Origin: Oceanobacillus polygoni
GTDB taxonomy: Bacteria; Bacillota; Bacilli; Bacillales; Amphibacillaceae
Length of the DNA stretch: 64,000 nt
Direction of reading: 5' to 3'
Assembly (NCBI RefSeq): GCF_008304605.1
Contig: NZ_PIJY01000004.1
Span: 162,459 to 226,458, forward strand
The position numbers and the translations under genes are program-made. Positions 51,812 to 60,568 of the stretch are shown one piece after another; position 1 is the stretch's first letter, and the number at the start of each line of letters is the position of its first letter. Under the pieces are notes generated by a model. It searched no databases, was not told where the DNA came from, and worked only from the letters and a program-made list of their open reading frames with translations.

Positions 51812-52594
51812 TTATTCTTCTAGTAAATCGATATCAAACCATTTTAAAGATATCTCGGAAAATGTCCCATTATCTTTCAGTTTCTCGATTGTTTGATTAA
51901 TCTCTGCAATCAAAGCATCATTTTCTTCCGTTTTTTGAAATGGTAAAGCAACTGGTTGGTCACCAAATGGGTCATCTACAATTTGTAACGGAATGTCTCT
52001 TTCATTAATTTGTGCCATCAATTGCTCTCTGCCGTAGATAAACCCATCTGCTTTTCCTGTAGCAACATCTGTATAAACTACATCAACGGATTCATAAATG
52101 ACCAGCTCATAATCTTCTTCTGGGTAAGTTTCTTTTAAGACATTTTCAAAGTTTGTTCCCATAATACTAGCTAATTTTTTTCCTTCTAAATCATCTAATG
52201 ACTGAACTCTAGCGTCATCTTTTGCTGTCACAACTACTGCCTTCGAGCTGTAATAAGGATCTGTGAAATTATATGTTTTTGCTCTTTCTTCTGTTGCAGC
52301 AAAGTTAATCGCTGTGTCAACTTTTCCTGATTGCAAATTAGCAAGAACACCATTCCAATCAGTGACAACCCAATCCACTTCATAACCCATATCTTCAAAA
52401 ATAGCATGGAACACATCTACAACGAAGCCTTTTAGCTCTCCATCTTCTTTAAACGTATGCGGATAACCATCTGGTACAGCGCCAACTGTGATAACTTTAT
52501 CCTCAGCAGTTGAACCTTCATTACTGGAACTTTCTCCACAACCTGCAGCAAAAAACAGGAACACAGCTGACAATAATATCGCAAATTTATTCAT
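51812..52594 (-). CDS. Amino-acid-type ABC substrate-binding lipoprotein, without its own permease
   Basis: A 260-residue family-3 receptor. Lipobox FFAAGC (Cys19) after a hydrophobic signal. KVITVGAVPDGYPHTFKEDG and LQSGKVDTAINFAATEERAK match polar-amino-acid receptors such as cystine-binding TcyJ/TcyK. It is encoded between two monooxygenases of a sulfur-salvage operon, so the ligand is probably a sulfur-containing amino acid derivative. No matching permease or ATPase is present in the window. It may use a transporter encoded elsewhere. Confidence 0.85.
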   Translation of the reverse strand: MNKFAILLSAVFLFFAAGCGESSSNEGSTAEDKVITVGAVPDGYPHTFKEDGELKGFVVDVFHAIFEDMGYEVDWVVTDWNGVLANLQSGKVDTAINFAATEERAKTYNFTDPYYSSKAVVVTAKDDARVQSLDDLEGKKLASIMGTNFENVLKETYPEEDYELVIYESVDVVYTDVATGKADGFIYGREQLMAQINERDIPLQIVDDPFGDQPVALPFQKTEENDALIAEINQTIEKLKDNGTFSEISLKWFDIDLLEE

Positions 52595-52742
52595 TTATGC
52601 TTTCTCCCCCTCGATCATGAATCACTTAAAACTTGGTACATCACTATACCAACCTTATAACTGAACTTCCTACCATTAAATATGTTGACAGCCTAATAAA
52701 ACGCAATCCCTGCCCCTATCAATACAATTTTTCAAATTACAT

Positions 52743-53747
52743 TTAGCTTTTATTTAATACAGGAACCGTCAACTGACTTAATAATTCAAATGACTTCAAC
52801 CGTTTTTCTTCATTTTGAATAGGTGTATGCAGGATAAATTCATCGATCACATGAGTAGCTGCTAATTGATCTAGCTCCTCTTTTACAAATTCCGGACTTC
52901 CTGCAATCATATCCACTTCTTGCTCTTTAATTTCAAAGGATTCCGTCGTCTGTTCGCGAAATAATTCCACTTGTTCAAGCGACTGAACAGATAGGGAACG
53001 ACCACTTTCAAGGTGAATTTTATAAATTTTGTAGTGTCGTGCTTCTTCCTCTGCTTCTCTTTGTGTTGCCGCAGCAAAAGAAGCAACTGCAACAATAAAT
53101 TTCCCACCTGGATAAATCTTTCGATACTCCTGTACTGCTTCTTGAAGGATGTCATTATTCCCATTTAAGAATCGTGCAAATACGAAGTTCGCTTTCTGCT
53201 CTGCAGCCAGTCTTGCACTGTTTGCACTCGCGCCTAAAAGAAAGACAGGAACTTTCTCCTTTGGTTTTGGCAATGCTTTCGCACCATATAGCGTATGATC
53301 TTCAGGTAATGCGTCATGGATGAATTGATTAAGGGTCGTAAACCGTTCTTCAAAATCAATATCATTACCCGCTGCCCCATATCGCAATGCCTTTGTCGAT
53401 AAAGAAAATCCACCCGGTGCTTTCCCTACGCCTAGCTCCACCCTTCCAGGAGTAAGTGATGATAAAAGTTGAAAGTTTTCTACTACTTTATAAGGACTAT
53501 AATGCTGTAACATCACTCCACCTGAGCCAATTTTGATGGAAGTAGTTTTTGCTAATAAATGGGATATAAGCACTTCAGGTGAAGTCCCTGCAAGATCAAG
53601 TACCTGATGATGCTCCGAAACCCAGAAACGCTCATATCCCCATTCTTCTGCTTTTTGCACTAATTGAATCGTGCTTTTTAATGCATCTTCTGCCGATTCC
53701 CCTGAAAAAATCGGACTTTGATCAAGTATTCCAAGTTTATATAACAT
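52743..53747 (-). CDS. Luciferase-like monooxygenase, MsnO8/YtmO type
   Basis: A 334-residue luciferase-like flavoprotein. LGILDQSPIFSGESAEDALK at the start, RFWVSEHHQVLDLAGTSPEV (about residues 41-60) and KIGSGGVMLQHYSPYKVVEN fit the MsnO8/YwcH-YtmO group. ATG at 53747 has GGGAGAG 6 nt upstream; a longer start at 53762 is less well placed. It is the first gene of the sulfur cluster. Substrate unknown; likely an organosulfur or amine compound, using reduced FMN. Confidence 0.85.
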   Translation of the reverse strand: MLYKLGILDQSPIFSGESAEDALKSTIQLVQKAEEWGYERFWVSEHHQVLDLAGTSPEVLISHLLAKTTSIKIGSGGVMLQHYSPYKVVENFQLLSSLTPGRVELGVGKAPGGFSLSTKALRYGAAGNDIDFEERFTTLNQFIHDALPEDHTLYGAKALPKPKEKVPVFLLGASANSARLAAEQKANFVFARFLNGNNDILQEAVQEYRKIYPGGKFIVAVASFAAATQREAEEEARHYKIYKIHLESGRSLSVQSLEQVELFREQTTESFEIKEQEVDMIAGSPEFVKEELDQLAATHVIDEFILHTPIQNEEKRLKSFELLSQLTVPVLNKS

Positions 53748-54361
53748 TGCTTTCTCTCCCATGTTCTTGATTTCTATTACAAAGCCATTTCGTGTAGAGC
53801 TATTCAGCTCAATAAGCCATTCTTATTCATTCCTATATTTCTATGAACATCCTTTCCTTTAAAAAGGGCTTCGTTCATTGGATCATTGGATATTTACTCT
53901 GTTACTCTGTGCAGCTTTCCAATTTCCTTCAAACAAATCGTTATCAAAAACGCTTCCATATATTAGATATTTAAATCACTAGCTTTCACATTTTCTTAGT
54001 TATAACTCAAATATTAGTATACCAAGCAATTTACAAGGATTAATAAATTGAATTAAGTATAGCATTTTCTTATAAATGCTACAACAGACGGAATTATAGA
54101 TATTTTTTTGTTTGGTTATAGAGACACTCTATATAGAAAGTCCTTTCCTCGAAAAAATAAAAAGATTCCAATCATTATTTATTAAAACCTTCAATCTAGC
54201 AAATACATAATATCCTCAAACACTTTAAAATCAACGCTTCATTACATTCAATTAACCCTATCTTAATAGATTCTTTACAATCGTTTGGTATATTCAGTTA
54301 ACAGGCTCTATACATACACCTGAACTTTTATCAAGACAGTCCTTTTCCTACTGTTCCTATA
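53748..54361. other. Long AT-rich divergent spacer
   Basis: No coding frame is supported. It holds a small GAGCT/AGCTC hairpin about 50 nt before the luciferase-like gene, and the promoters of the divergent sulfur and Crp/Fnr units. A CG-centred ACGCTTCCAT near 53960 resembles half a cre site but fails the other half. Confidence 0.5.
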
Positions 54362-54363
54362 TA

Positions 54364-54381
54364 TGTAAATAAACATTTACA
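54364..54381 (+). promoter_or_regulatory. 18-bp palindrome upstream of the Crp/Fnr gene
   Basis: TGTAAAT-AAAC-ATTTACA, a perfect 7-bp inverted repeat. Its TGT...ACA ends and spacing are in the range of Crp/Fnr-family operators, so it is a candidate autoregulatory site. Evidence is sequence symmetry and position only. Confidence 0.55.
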
Positions 54382-54461
54382 ACCAAACTGTACATACTGA
54401 GGTTAGTTACTACCACAGCAACGTTTTTCTAATTTAAAAATACTATTTAGGTGGTGCTGTT

Positions 54462-54596
54462 ATGTTAACAATACGTAAATTGTCATGTACCCGACAGAAT
54501 AAACAAATTCTAAATTTTATACTAAAGGTGCAATCATCGATGATAGAAAGTTTGCTATGTTGCATTTGCTTAGGAGGTTTACAAAATGAGCTTTAA
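54462..54596 (+). CDS. Small upstream ORF overlapping the Crp/Fnr gene
   Basis: A 44-codon frame starts at ATG 54462 with AGGTGGTG 5-6 nt upstream and ends at TAA 54594-54596, overlapping the Crp/Fnr start (54586) by 11 nt. The peptide starts MLTIRKLSCTRQNKQILNFI and contains LLCCIC near the end. The placement fits a translated leader that couples or tunes regulator synthesis. It could also be chance; no homologue is known to me. Confidence 0.4.
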   Translation: MLTIRKLSCTRQNKQILNFILKVQSSMIESLLCCICLGGLQNEL

Positions 54597-55278
54597 CAAA
54601 AATACCAACTCCTCCAACACATGTAGTTCCAACGATAGCCTTTCGATTGCACAGTTATTCCGTACGTACGGCCGTCTGAAGAATTTCGAAAAACATGCAT
54701 TTATTTATCAAAAAAATGACATTTCAAAAGCAGCATACTTTATTGAAGAAGGTTTGGTAAAAATTTGTCAATTCACGGATGAAGGTAAGGACGTAACATT
54801 TTTTATTAGAAAGCCAAATGAAGCTTTCGGTCTAGCAGAAATAGTATTAGATACGCCTCACCCATGCTATGCACAATGTCTTCGTAACAGTAAAATTTGG
54901 GTGCTTGATTCACATGTGTTTCACGATGTACTGGAATCAGATCCAATCATAATGAAAGAGGTTCTCTATACACTGACAAATCGCCTAATTCATCATCAGC
55001 TCAATTTGGAATTAATCGTTGCAAAATCTGCATCCTGGCGCTTAGCATCATTGCTCAATCAGCTTAGCATAACAAATGCGCAAGGAGAAAAAGTAGTTGA
55101 ATTAATGCTCACACAAGAAGAGCTTTCAAATGTAGTTGGGTGTTCTCGACAGACAATATCTGAACTGCTTAGTAAATGGCGATCAGATGGAATCATTGAG
55201 CATGATCGAAAAAAGAATAAAAAAGTATTAAAACTCGTTAAAATTGATGAAATTTTAATGAAGAACTATGGAGTCTAG
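54586..55278 (+). CDS. Crp/Fnr-family transcriptional regulator
   Basis: A 230-residue regulator with an N-terminal cyclic-nucleotide-binding-like barrel (KHAFIYQKNDISKAAYFIEE, residues about 37-56) and a C-terminal HTH (LTQEELSNVVGCSRQTISEL, about 173-192, with the SRxTI recognition helix). It has scattered Cys residues but no CX3CX5C Fnr cluster, so iron-sulfur sensing is not evident. AGGAGG precedes the ATG. First regulator of the operon, 26 nt before the nucleoside hydrolase. Probably senses a small molecule and controls the nucleoside/ABC cluster. Confidence 0.86.
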   Translation: MSFNKNTNSSNTCSSNDSLSIAQLFRTYGRLKNFEKHAFIYQKNDISKAAYFIEEGLVKICQFTDEGKDVTFFIRKPNEAFGLAEIVLDTPHPCYAQCLRNSKIWVLDSHVFHDVLESDPIIMKEVLYTLTNRLIHHQLNLELIVAKSASWRLASLLNQLSITNAQGEKVVELMLTQEELSNVVGCSRQTISELLSKWRSDGIIEHDRKKNKKVLKLVKIDEILMKNYGV

Positions 55279-55304
55279 ATATGTAACGAAGAAGGTGAAT
55301 TACT

Positions 55305-56231
55305 TTGACAAGAATTATAATCGACACAGATATTGGTACAAATCCGGATGATGCGATTGCGATAACGTTAGCTTTACAATCACCAGAAATTACAATAGAA
55401 GGAATAACAACAGTATATGGGAATGTAGACATCCGCTCTCCAATTGCGAATCACCTCCTAACGCTCTCAGGCAAAGAGGAGATTCATGTTTATCCAGGAA
55501 TTAGCGATACATTGCTTGGGAATAGGGAAATTTTCTGGACAGGACTTGAAGAGCAACATATTACTGAAATGACAATGGAAAGTACTGCGAGTCAGCATGC
55601 TGTTGATTTTATCATTCAATCCATTATGAACCATCCTGGTGAAATTACCCTTGTTCCAATAGGTCCACTAACCAATATTGCAGTAGCTATGATCAAGGAA
55701 CCCCAAATTATAAACAATGTAAAAGAAATTATCATGATGGGTGGCGTCACACGACTTGGTACAAATGGAAAGCACTTAGCTTTCATGGAGCATAATGTTA
55801 AAAGTGATCCCGAAGCTGCTTCCATTGTTTTTAGAAGTAATGCCCCAATCACTATGATAGGCTTGGATGTTACGCGCTCCATTCAATTATCAAGGACAGA
55901 TTTAATTCCATTGTCAACGGAGAAAACATTGACACAAACACTGAATAAAATGATTCGCTCCCATATGGAATATATGAATCGGGACTTTTCCTATCTATGT
56001 GATCCATTAGCAATTGCTGCAATTATCGATAGGAGTCTAATTGAAACCGAGCGAATGTCTATCCATGTTGACTATCACCCGCAATACGAATCTGGTCAGA
56101 CAATCGGTGAATTAAATGAAAAAGGAAATATACAGGTCGCACTCGAGGTAGATAACGAGCGATTCCTGAACTTATTTAAATCGAGAATTACTGGACTCAT
56201 TAAAAATGAGCGAAGCAAAATTCATTCATAA
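55305..56231 (+). CDS. Nucleoside hydrolase (inosine-uridine preferring type)
   Basis: A 308-residue hydrolase that cleaves the N-glycosidic bond of nucleosides. The Ca2+-binding aspartate cluster is IIIDTDIGTNPDDAIAITLA at residues 4-23. Also MMGGVTRLGTNG, EHNVKSDPEAASIVF with the conserved Asn-x-x-x-Asp, and FSYLCDPLAIAAIID with the final Ca2+ ligand. TTG start at 55305 with AAGGTGA 6 nt upstream. It lies between the Crp/Fnr gene and a CUT1-type ABC importer. Confidence 0.9.
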   Translation: MTRIIIDTDIGTNPDDAIAITLALQSPEITIEGITTVYGNVDIRSPIANHLLTLSGKEEIHVYPGISDTLLGNREIFWTGLEEQHITEMTMESTASQHAVDFIIQSIMNHPGEITLVPIGPLTNIAVAMIKEPQIINNVKEIIMMGGVTRLGTNGKHLAFMEHNVKSDPEAASIVFRSNAPITMIGLDVTRSIQLSRTDLIPLSTEKTLTQTLNKMIRSHMEYMNRDFSYLCDPLAIAAIIDRSLIETERMSIHVDYHPQYESGQTIGELNEKGNIQVALEVDNERFLNLFKSRITGLIKNERSKIHS

Positions 56232-56306
56232 GAAGGATACAGGATGAACAAACCACTAAAAGGTAAGTTTTAAAATCTAAAAAATACGATATTAGGAGAA
56301 TACAAA

Positions 56307-57596
56307 ATGAAAGCATCTATGAAACTAGTAAGCTTATTGTTATTAATACTACTATTAGCCGCTTGTGGAAATTCAGAAGCAAGCTCTGATGATACACAGA
56401 ATGGAGAAAAAACGGTTGTAGATTATTGGCACGTAAATGCAGAGACCCAAGGTGGACAAACGGTTGAAGAACTTGTAAAGGAGTTTAACGAATCACAGGA
56501 TGAAATTATTGTAGAACCTCGTTACAACTCTGGAATGTATCAAGGATTAATGCAAAATCTGCAGGCAGAGGCTGCAGCTGGTAATGCACCAGCACTTGTA
56601 CAGATTGGCTGGTCTTACCGTGAATACTTTTCAAATAACTTCCATTTTATAGAGCCACAGGAAATCATTAAAAACATATCAGAGGACGAAGGATATTTAG
56701 AAGAAAAATTCCTACCGAATGTACTTGCATTAGCAGAAAACAATGATGGTTCCCAGGTTGGGCTTCCGTACTCCTTAAGTACACCAATCCTTTACTTGAA
56801 TATGGATATTCTAAACGAAGCAGGCGTTTCACCTGAAGATTTAACTAGCTGGGAAGCAGTAAAAGAAGCTGCTAAAACAATTAGCGAGAGTACAGATAAC
56901 TATGGTCTATACATTGCAGAAGCAGCAGATAACTGGAATGTACAGCAATTAATAGAAAGTAATGATGCAGCAATAATCAATGATGGCAAAGCTGCATTTG
57001 CAAACGAACAAGGATTTGAAGCATACCAATTGTATGCAGATATGATCACAGAAGATAAAAGTGCCTTGCATATTGGATCAGATGAAGGAACTCAAGCATT
57101 TGTAACTGGAGATGTAGGTATTGCACATCTGACAATCGCTCAACGAAAAAACATTTCAGATAATGCTGCATTTGAGGTAAGTGGAGTTCCATCACCAGCA
57201 TTTGATGGAGAACAATTAAAGGTTCCAGCAGGTGGATCGTTGTTAGCTATCACTACTGATGATGAGGAGAAACAGCAAGCAGCATGGGAATTTACAAAAT
57301 TCTTGTATGAAGCTGATTCTATCGCTGCATGGACTGAGGGAACTGGGTATCTCCCGCCTACAGTAGATGCTGTTGATAATAACGACGAATTAAAAGCACT
57401 AATGGATGAAGATACGATGATGCTTTCTGCTTATCATCAACTCGAAAACTTAGTTCCGTGGGCTCCATTCCCTGGAGGTTCCGGATTACAGGCTGAACAA
57501 TTATTAATCGATATGAGAGATAAAATTCTAGCAGGTGCACCTATTGAGGAAACCATGAAAGCAACACAAGAAGAAATTAATAATCTATTACAATAA
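56307..57596 (+). CDS. CUT1-type ABC substrate-binding lipoprotein (UgpB/MalE-like)
   Basis: A 429-residue family-1 receptor. Signal peptide MKASMKLVSLLLLILLLAAC with the lipobox LAAC at Cys20. VVDYWHVNAETQGGQTVEEL begins the mature domain; YNSGMYQGLMQNLQAEAAAG (about residues 74-93) and PYSLSTPILYLNMDILNEAG match glycerol-3-phosphate/oligosaccharide receptors. A stable hairpin downstream (57607-57648) should protect its mRNA. Ligand may be a nucleoside or its sugar, given the hydrolase gene upstream; that is inference. Confidence 0.87.
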   Translation: MKASMKLVSLLLLILLLAACGNSEASSDDTQNGEKTVVDYWHVNAETQGGQTVEELVKEFNESQDEIIVEPRYNSGMYQGLMQNLQAEAAAGNAPALVQIGWSYREYFSNNFHFIEPQEIIKNISEDEGYLEEKFLPNVLALAENNDGSQVGLPYSLSTPILYLNMDILNEAGVSPEDLTSWEAVKEAAKTISESTDNYGLYIAEAADNWNVQQLIESNDAAIINDGKAAFANEQGFEAYQLYADMITEDKSALHIGSDEGTQAFVTGDVGIAHLTIAQRKNISDNAAFEVSGVPSPAFDGEQLKVPAGGSLLAITTDDEEKQQAAWEFTKFLYEADSIAAWTEGTGYLPPTVDAVDNNDELKALMDEDTMMLSAYHQLENLVPWAPFPGGSGLQAEQLLIDMRDKILAGAPIEETMKATQEEINNLLQ

Positions 57597-57606
57597 TTCA
57601 TTGCAT

Positions 57607-57648
57607 GAGGGAGAACGATTTATTACTTAGAATGGACAATTCTCCCTC
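57607..57648 (+). other. Intercistronic stem-loop after the receptor gene
   Basis: GAGGGAGAA pairs perfectly with TTCTCCCTC over a 24-nt loop, without a T-run. This is the usual place for a structure that raises receptor over permease levels. Confidence 0.65.
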
Positions 57649-57687
57649 CCCATTCAACTTATTGTTACATTCTCATCGGAGGATTCT

Positions 57688-58590
57688 ATGAATAAAAATA
57701 ACACATTACACCTAAATAAGATAAACATGAAACCTTGGCTGTTTCTAACTCCAGTTTTTATTATGTTCAGTCTCTTTGTTTTCTGGCCATTACTTTATAC
57801 GTTCTACTTAAGCTTTTTTGATTGGAATATGGTTAGCCCTACGAAAACCTTTGTTGGTATCGACAATTATATATCTGTTCTGACAAACCCAACAACATAC
57901 AAGATATTCCTGAACACCCTGTTTTTCATTGGTATTTTATTATTGATCAACCTTGTAGTTCCTTATATTTTTGCTTTTGTATTACATCTTATCTTAAACC
58001 GATTGAAAGGTTTTTATAAAACGGCGATATTTTTGCCCGCCTTTATTTCTCTTGTTGTTGGCTCTATCCTATTCACATGGATTCTGAACCCTATTTCAGG
58101 TCCAATTGCAGAAATTGCAGGCTGGTTTGGAATACAATTGCCGATATGGAGTCAAACGGAAGGTTTGGTAATCGTTGTAATCAGTTTAATTACATCTTGG
58201 AAGGTTTTTGGATATAACTTTATTATGCTGTACGCTTCTATAAGTGGAATTTCAGAGGAAATTATTGAAGCAGCTAGACTGGATGGAGTTCCCCTCCACC
58301 GGATATTCCTTGATATTATTCTCCCAGTGAGTAGTTCCGCTGGAGTATATATTTTGATTATGACAATCGTGCAAGGCTTACAATTTGTCTACACACCGAT
58401 TAGTGTCATCACACAAGGTGGACCGAATTATGCAAGTTCCAATTTAATCTATCAATCTTATAATGAAGGATTTATCTTATACAGAACCGGTCACTCAGCT
58501 GCCCTATCCATTATGACATTACTTGTATTTGCAATTCTGTTATTAATAGAATTCAAGTTTGTGGAAAGAGGTGTGCATTATGAGAACTAA
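57688..58590 (+). CDS. CUT1-type ABC permease (UgpA-like)
   Basis: A 300-residue permease with six helices. The EAA loop is near residues 190-210 (EIIEAARLDGVPLHRIFLDI followed by ILPVSS). Starts MNKNNTLHLNKINMKPWLFL, with CGGAGGATTCT before the ATG. Its end overlaps the next permease gene by 11 nt. Forms the membrane channel with that gene. Confidence 0.88.
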   Translation: MNKNNTLHLNKINMKPWLFLTPVFIMFSLFVFWPLLYTFYLSFFDWNMVSPTKTFVGIDNYISVLTNPTTYKIFLNTLFFIGILLLINLVVPYIFAFVLHLILNRLKGFYKTAIFLPAFISLVVGSILFTWILNPISGPIAEIAGWFGIQLPIWSQTEGLVIVVISLITSWKVFGYNFIMLYASISGISEEIIEAARLDGVPLHRIFLDIILPVSSSAGVYILIMTIVQGLQFVYTPISVITQGGPNYASSNLIYQSYNEGFILYRTGHSAALSIMTLLVFAILLLIEFKFVERGVHYEN

Positions 58591-59404
58591 TTCATTCCTA
58601 GGCATCCTTTGGCACACAATTTTTATACTAACTGTATTCATACTCATATTTCCTATTATATTTGCACTTGGAACATCATTTAAACCGCTCCAGGAAGTAT
58701 ATAATAATGTGTTAAATATTATTCCAATTGCACCAACATTTGATAATTATATCGGTTTATTTGAGCGATTGCCGATGATCCAAATAACCATGAATACATT
58801 CACGATTGCAACGGTTGTAACAATCATGAAAATGCTTATCTCATTTTTAGCAGCCTATGCGTTTGTCTACTTTGATTTCAAAGGAAAGAAATTCATATAC
58901 TTTATCTTCATTGCATCCATTTTTATCCCGTTTACGGTAACGATGATTCCAAACTACTTAATCATGTCATCGTGGGGGTTAGCTGATAGTATATTTGGGG
59001 TAATTCTTCCGCAAATTTCGGATGCAATCGGAATTCTATTAATTAATCAAACGATGCGTTCGATTCCGTTTTCCTTAATTGAATCTGCAAGAATCGATAA
59101 TATCAGTCACTCAAGAATTATGATCGATATCATCCTGCCTCTTATTCGACCACAATTAATGTCAACGGGAATCTGGTTCTTTGTAAATTCCTGGAATGAA
59201 TTCGTATGGCCATCCTTAATGCTGAAATCTGTTGATAGTTATACACTTCCTTTAGCATTGCAAATGTTTATCAGTGCTGAAGGTGGAACAGATTTATCCG
59301 TAGCCATGGCAGTCTCGATTGTAACGATGATTATTCCATTACTACTCTATCTCGTATTCCAAAAATATATCATTGGAACATTTACTGCATCTGGTATTAA
59401 ATAA
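58580..59404 (+). CDS. CUT1-type ABC permease (UgpE-like)
   Basis: A 274-residue permease. EAA loop IESARIDNISHSRIMIDIIL near residue 170. The start is ATG at 58580 (AGAGGTG 6-7 nt upstream), overlapping the preceding stop by 11 nt in ATGAGAACTAA. The C-terminus QKYIIGTFTASGIK ends in the family style. Partner of the UgpA-like permease. Confidence 0.88.
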   Translation: MRTNSFLGILWHTIFILTVFILIFPIIFALGTSFKPLQEVYNNVLNIIPIAPTFDNYIGLFERLPMIQITMNTFTIATVVTIMKMLISFLAAYAFVYFDFKGKKFIYFIFIASIFIPFTVTMIPNYLIMSSWGLADSIFGVILPQISDAIGILLINQTMRSIPFSLIESARIDNISHSRIMIDIILPLIRPQLMSTGIWFFVNSWNEFVWPSLMLKSVDSYTLPLALQMFISAEGGTDLSVAMAVSIVTMIIPLLLYLVFQKYIIGTFTASGIK

Positions 59405-59428
59405 ACCGATTGTTTTTAGGAGGATATT

Positions 59429-60514
59429 ATGAAAGGCATTGAATTTAAGAACGTAAAGAAGGCATATGGTGATACTACGATCATCGAAAATTTAAATTTA
59501 AAAATTCATGAAGGAGAACGATTAATCCTACTCGGGCCATCCGGTTGCGGGAAATCTACAATGCTTCGGATGATTGCCGGATTTGAGAAAATTACAGATG
59601 GCGATCTATATATGAATGCAAATATGGTAAACGAAGTACCGAGTGGCAAACGCAATGTTGCGATGGTATTCCAAAACTATGCACTATATCCACATATGAC
59701 AGCTGAAGAGAATATCACATACGGTCTTCGCAGGAATAAAGTAAACAAGCAGGAAATAAAACGTAGACTTGATTCCGTTGTCGAAACACTATTACTTGAG
59801 CCTTATTTAAAGCGAAAACCAAAAGATTTATCTGGTGGTCAAAGACAGCGAGTAGCATTAGCAAGGGCAGTAGTTAAGGAAAGTAATTTCTTCCTGCTTG
59901 ATGAACCGCTATCCAATCTAGACGCTCAATTAAGGGTATCTGCTAGAAAAGAATTAATGAATATTCATCATACGTTTAAGCAAACGATGGTCTACGTAAC
60001 ACATGATCAAATTGAAGCCATGACATTCGGAGAACGAATCGCTTTAATGAATAAGGGCGAATTACAAATGCTTGATACACCTGAAAATGTATATAACCGC
60101 CCAGTCAATATATTTACAGCAAAATTCATTGGTTCTCCTCCAACTAATATAATGGATATGGTTTATGACAATGGCAAGGCAATTATTGGGAACCAATCCT
60201 TTACATTTGATACCAAGTGGGTAAAACATATTGAAGCTAGTAACGCAACTGATTTTGTCTTTGGAATTCGTCCAGAGCATCTACAAATCTCAAAATCACC
60301 ACTAGAAAACGCACTAAAAGGGAAAGTGAAATATGTTGAAAATCAAGGGGATCAATATGCTGTATTTATTGATATGGCAAACAGTGAAGTTATTGCAATG
60401 AGTAATTCAAAAGACTGGAATACGGACGAGGTAATCTTCGTGCAACCAATGGCAGATCACATACACATTTTTGATAAAGCAACAACTAACTCCATTGGTT
60501 ACCCAGGAGTATAA
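59429..60514 (+). CDS. CUT1-type ABC ATPase (UgpC/MsmK-like)
   Basis: A 361-residue ATPase with a C-terminal TOBE/regulatory domain. Walker A GPSGCGKST near residue 36, Q-loop MVFQNYALYPHMTAEENITY, signature LSGGQRQRVALARAVV, Walker B NFFLLDEPLSNLDAQ, switch His in MVYVTHDQIEAMTFGER. The regulatory domain includes FGIRPEHLQISKSP. In some Bacillaceae one such ATPase serves several importers; here it is in the same operon as its permeases. Confidence 0.9.
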   Translation: MKGIEFKNVKKAYGDTTIIENLNLKIHEGERLILLGPSGCGKSTMLRMIAGFEKITDGDLYMNANMVNEVPSGKRNVAMVFQNYALYPHMTAEENITYGLRRNKVNKQEIKRRLDSVVETLLLEPYLKRKPKDLSGGQRQRVALARAVVKESNFFLLDEPLSNLDAQLRVSARKELMNIHHTFKQTMVYVTHDQIEAMTFGERIALMNKGELQMLDTPENVYNRPVNIFTAKFIGSPPTNIMDMVYDNGKAIIGNQSFTFDTKWVKHIEASNATDFVFGIRPEHLQISKSPLENALKGKVKYVENQGDQYAVFIDMANSEVIAMSNSKDWNTDEVIFVQPMADHIHIFDKATTNSIGYPGV

Positions 60515-60568
60515 GGGAAGTATCCTTGTCTGAAAGCTAATAAATAATAATGAGAGAGGTAGATAACA

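Noticed and set aside
53955..53975. CG-centred cre-like sequence in the Crp/Fnr-sulfur spacer
   Set aside because: Two conserved positions of the left half-site fail and it is far from either likely promoter.
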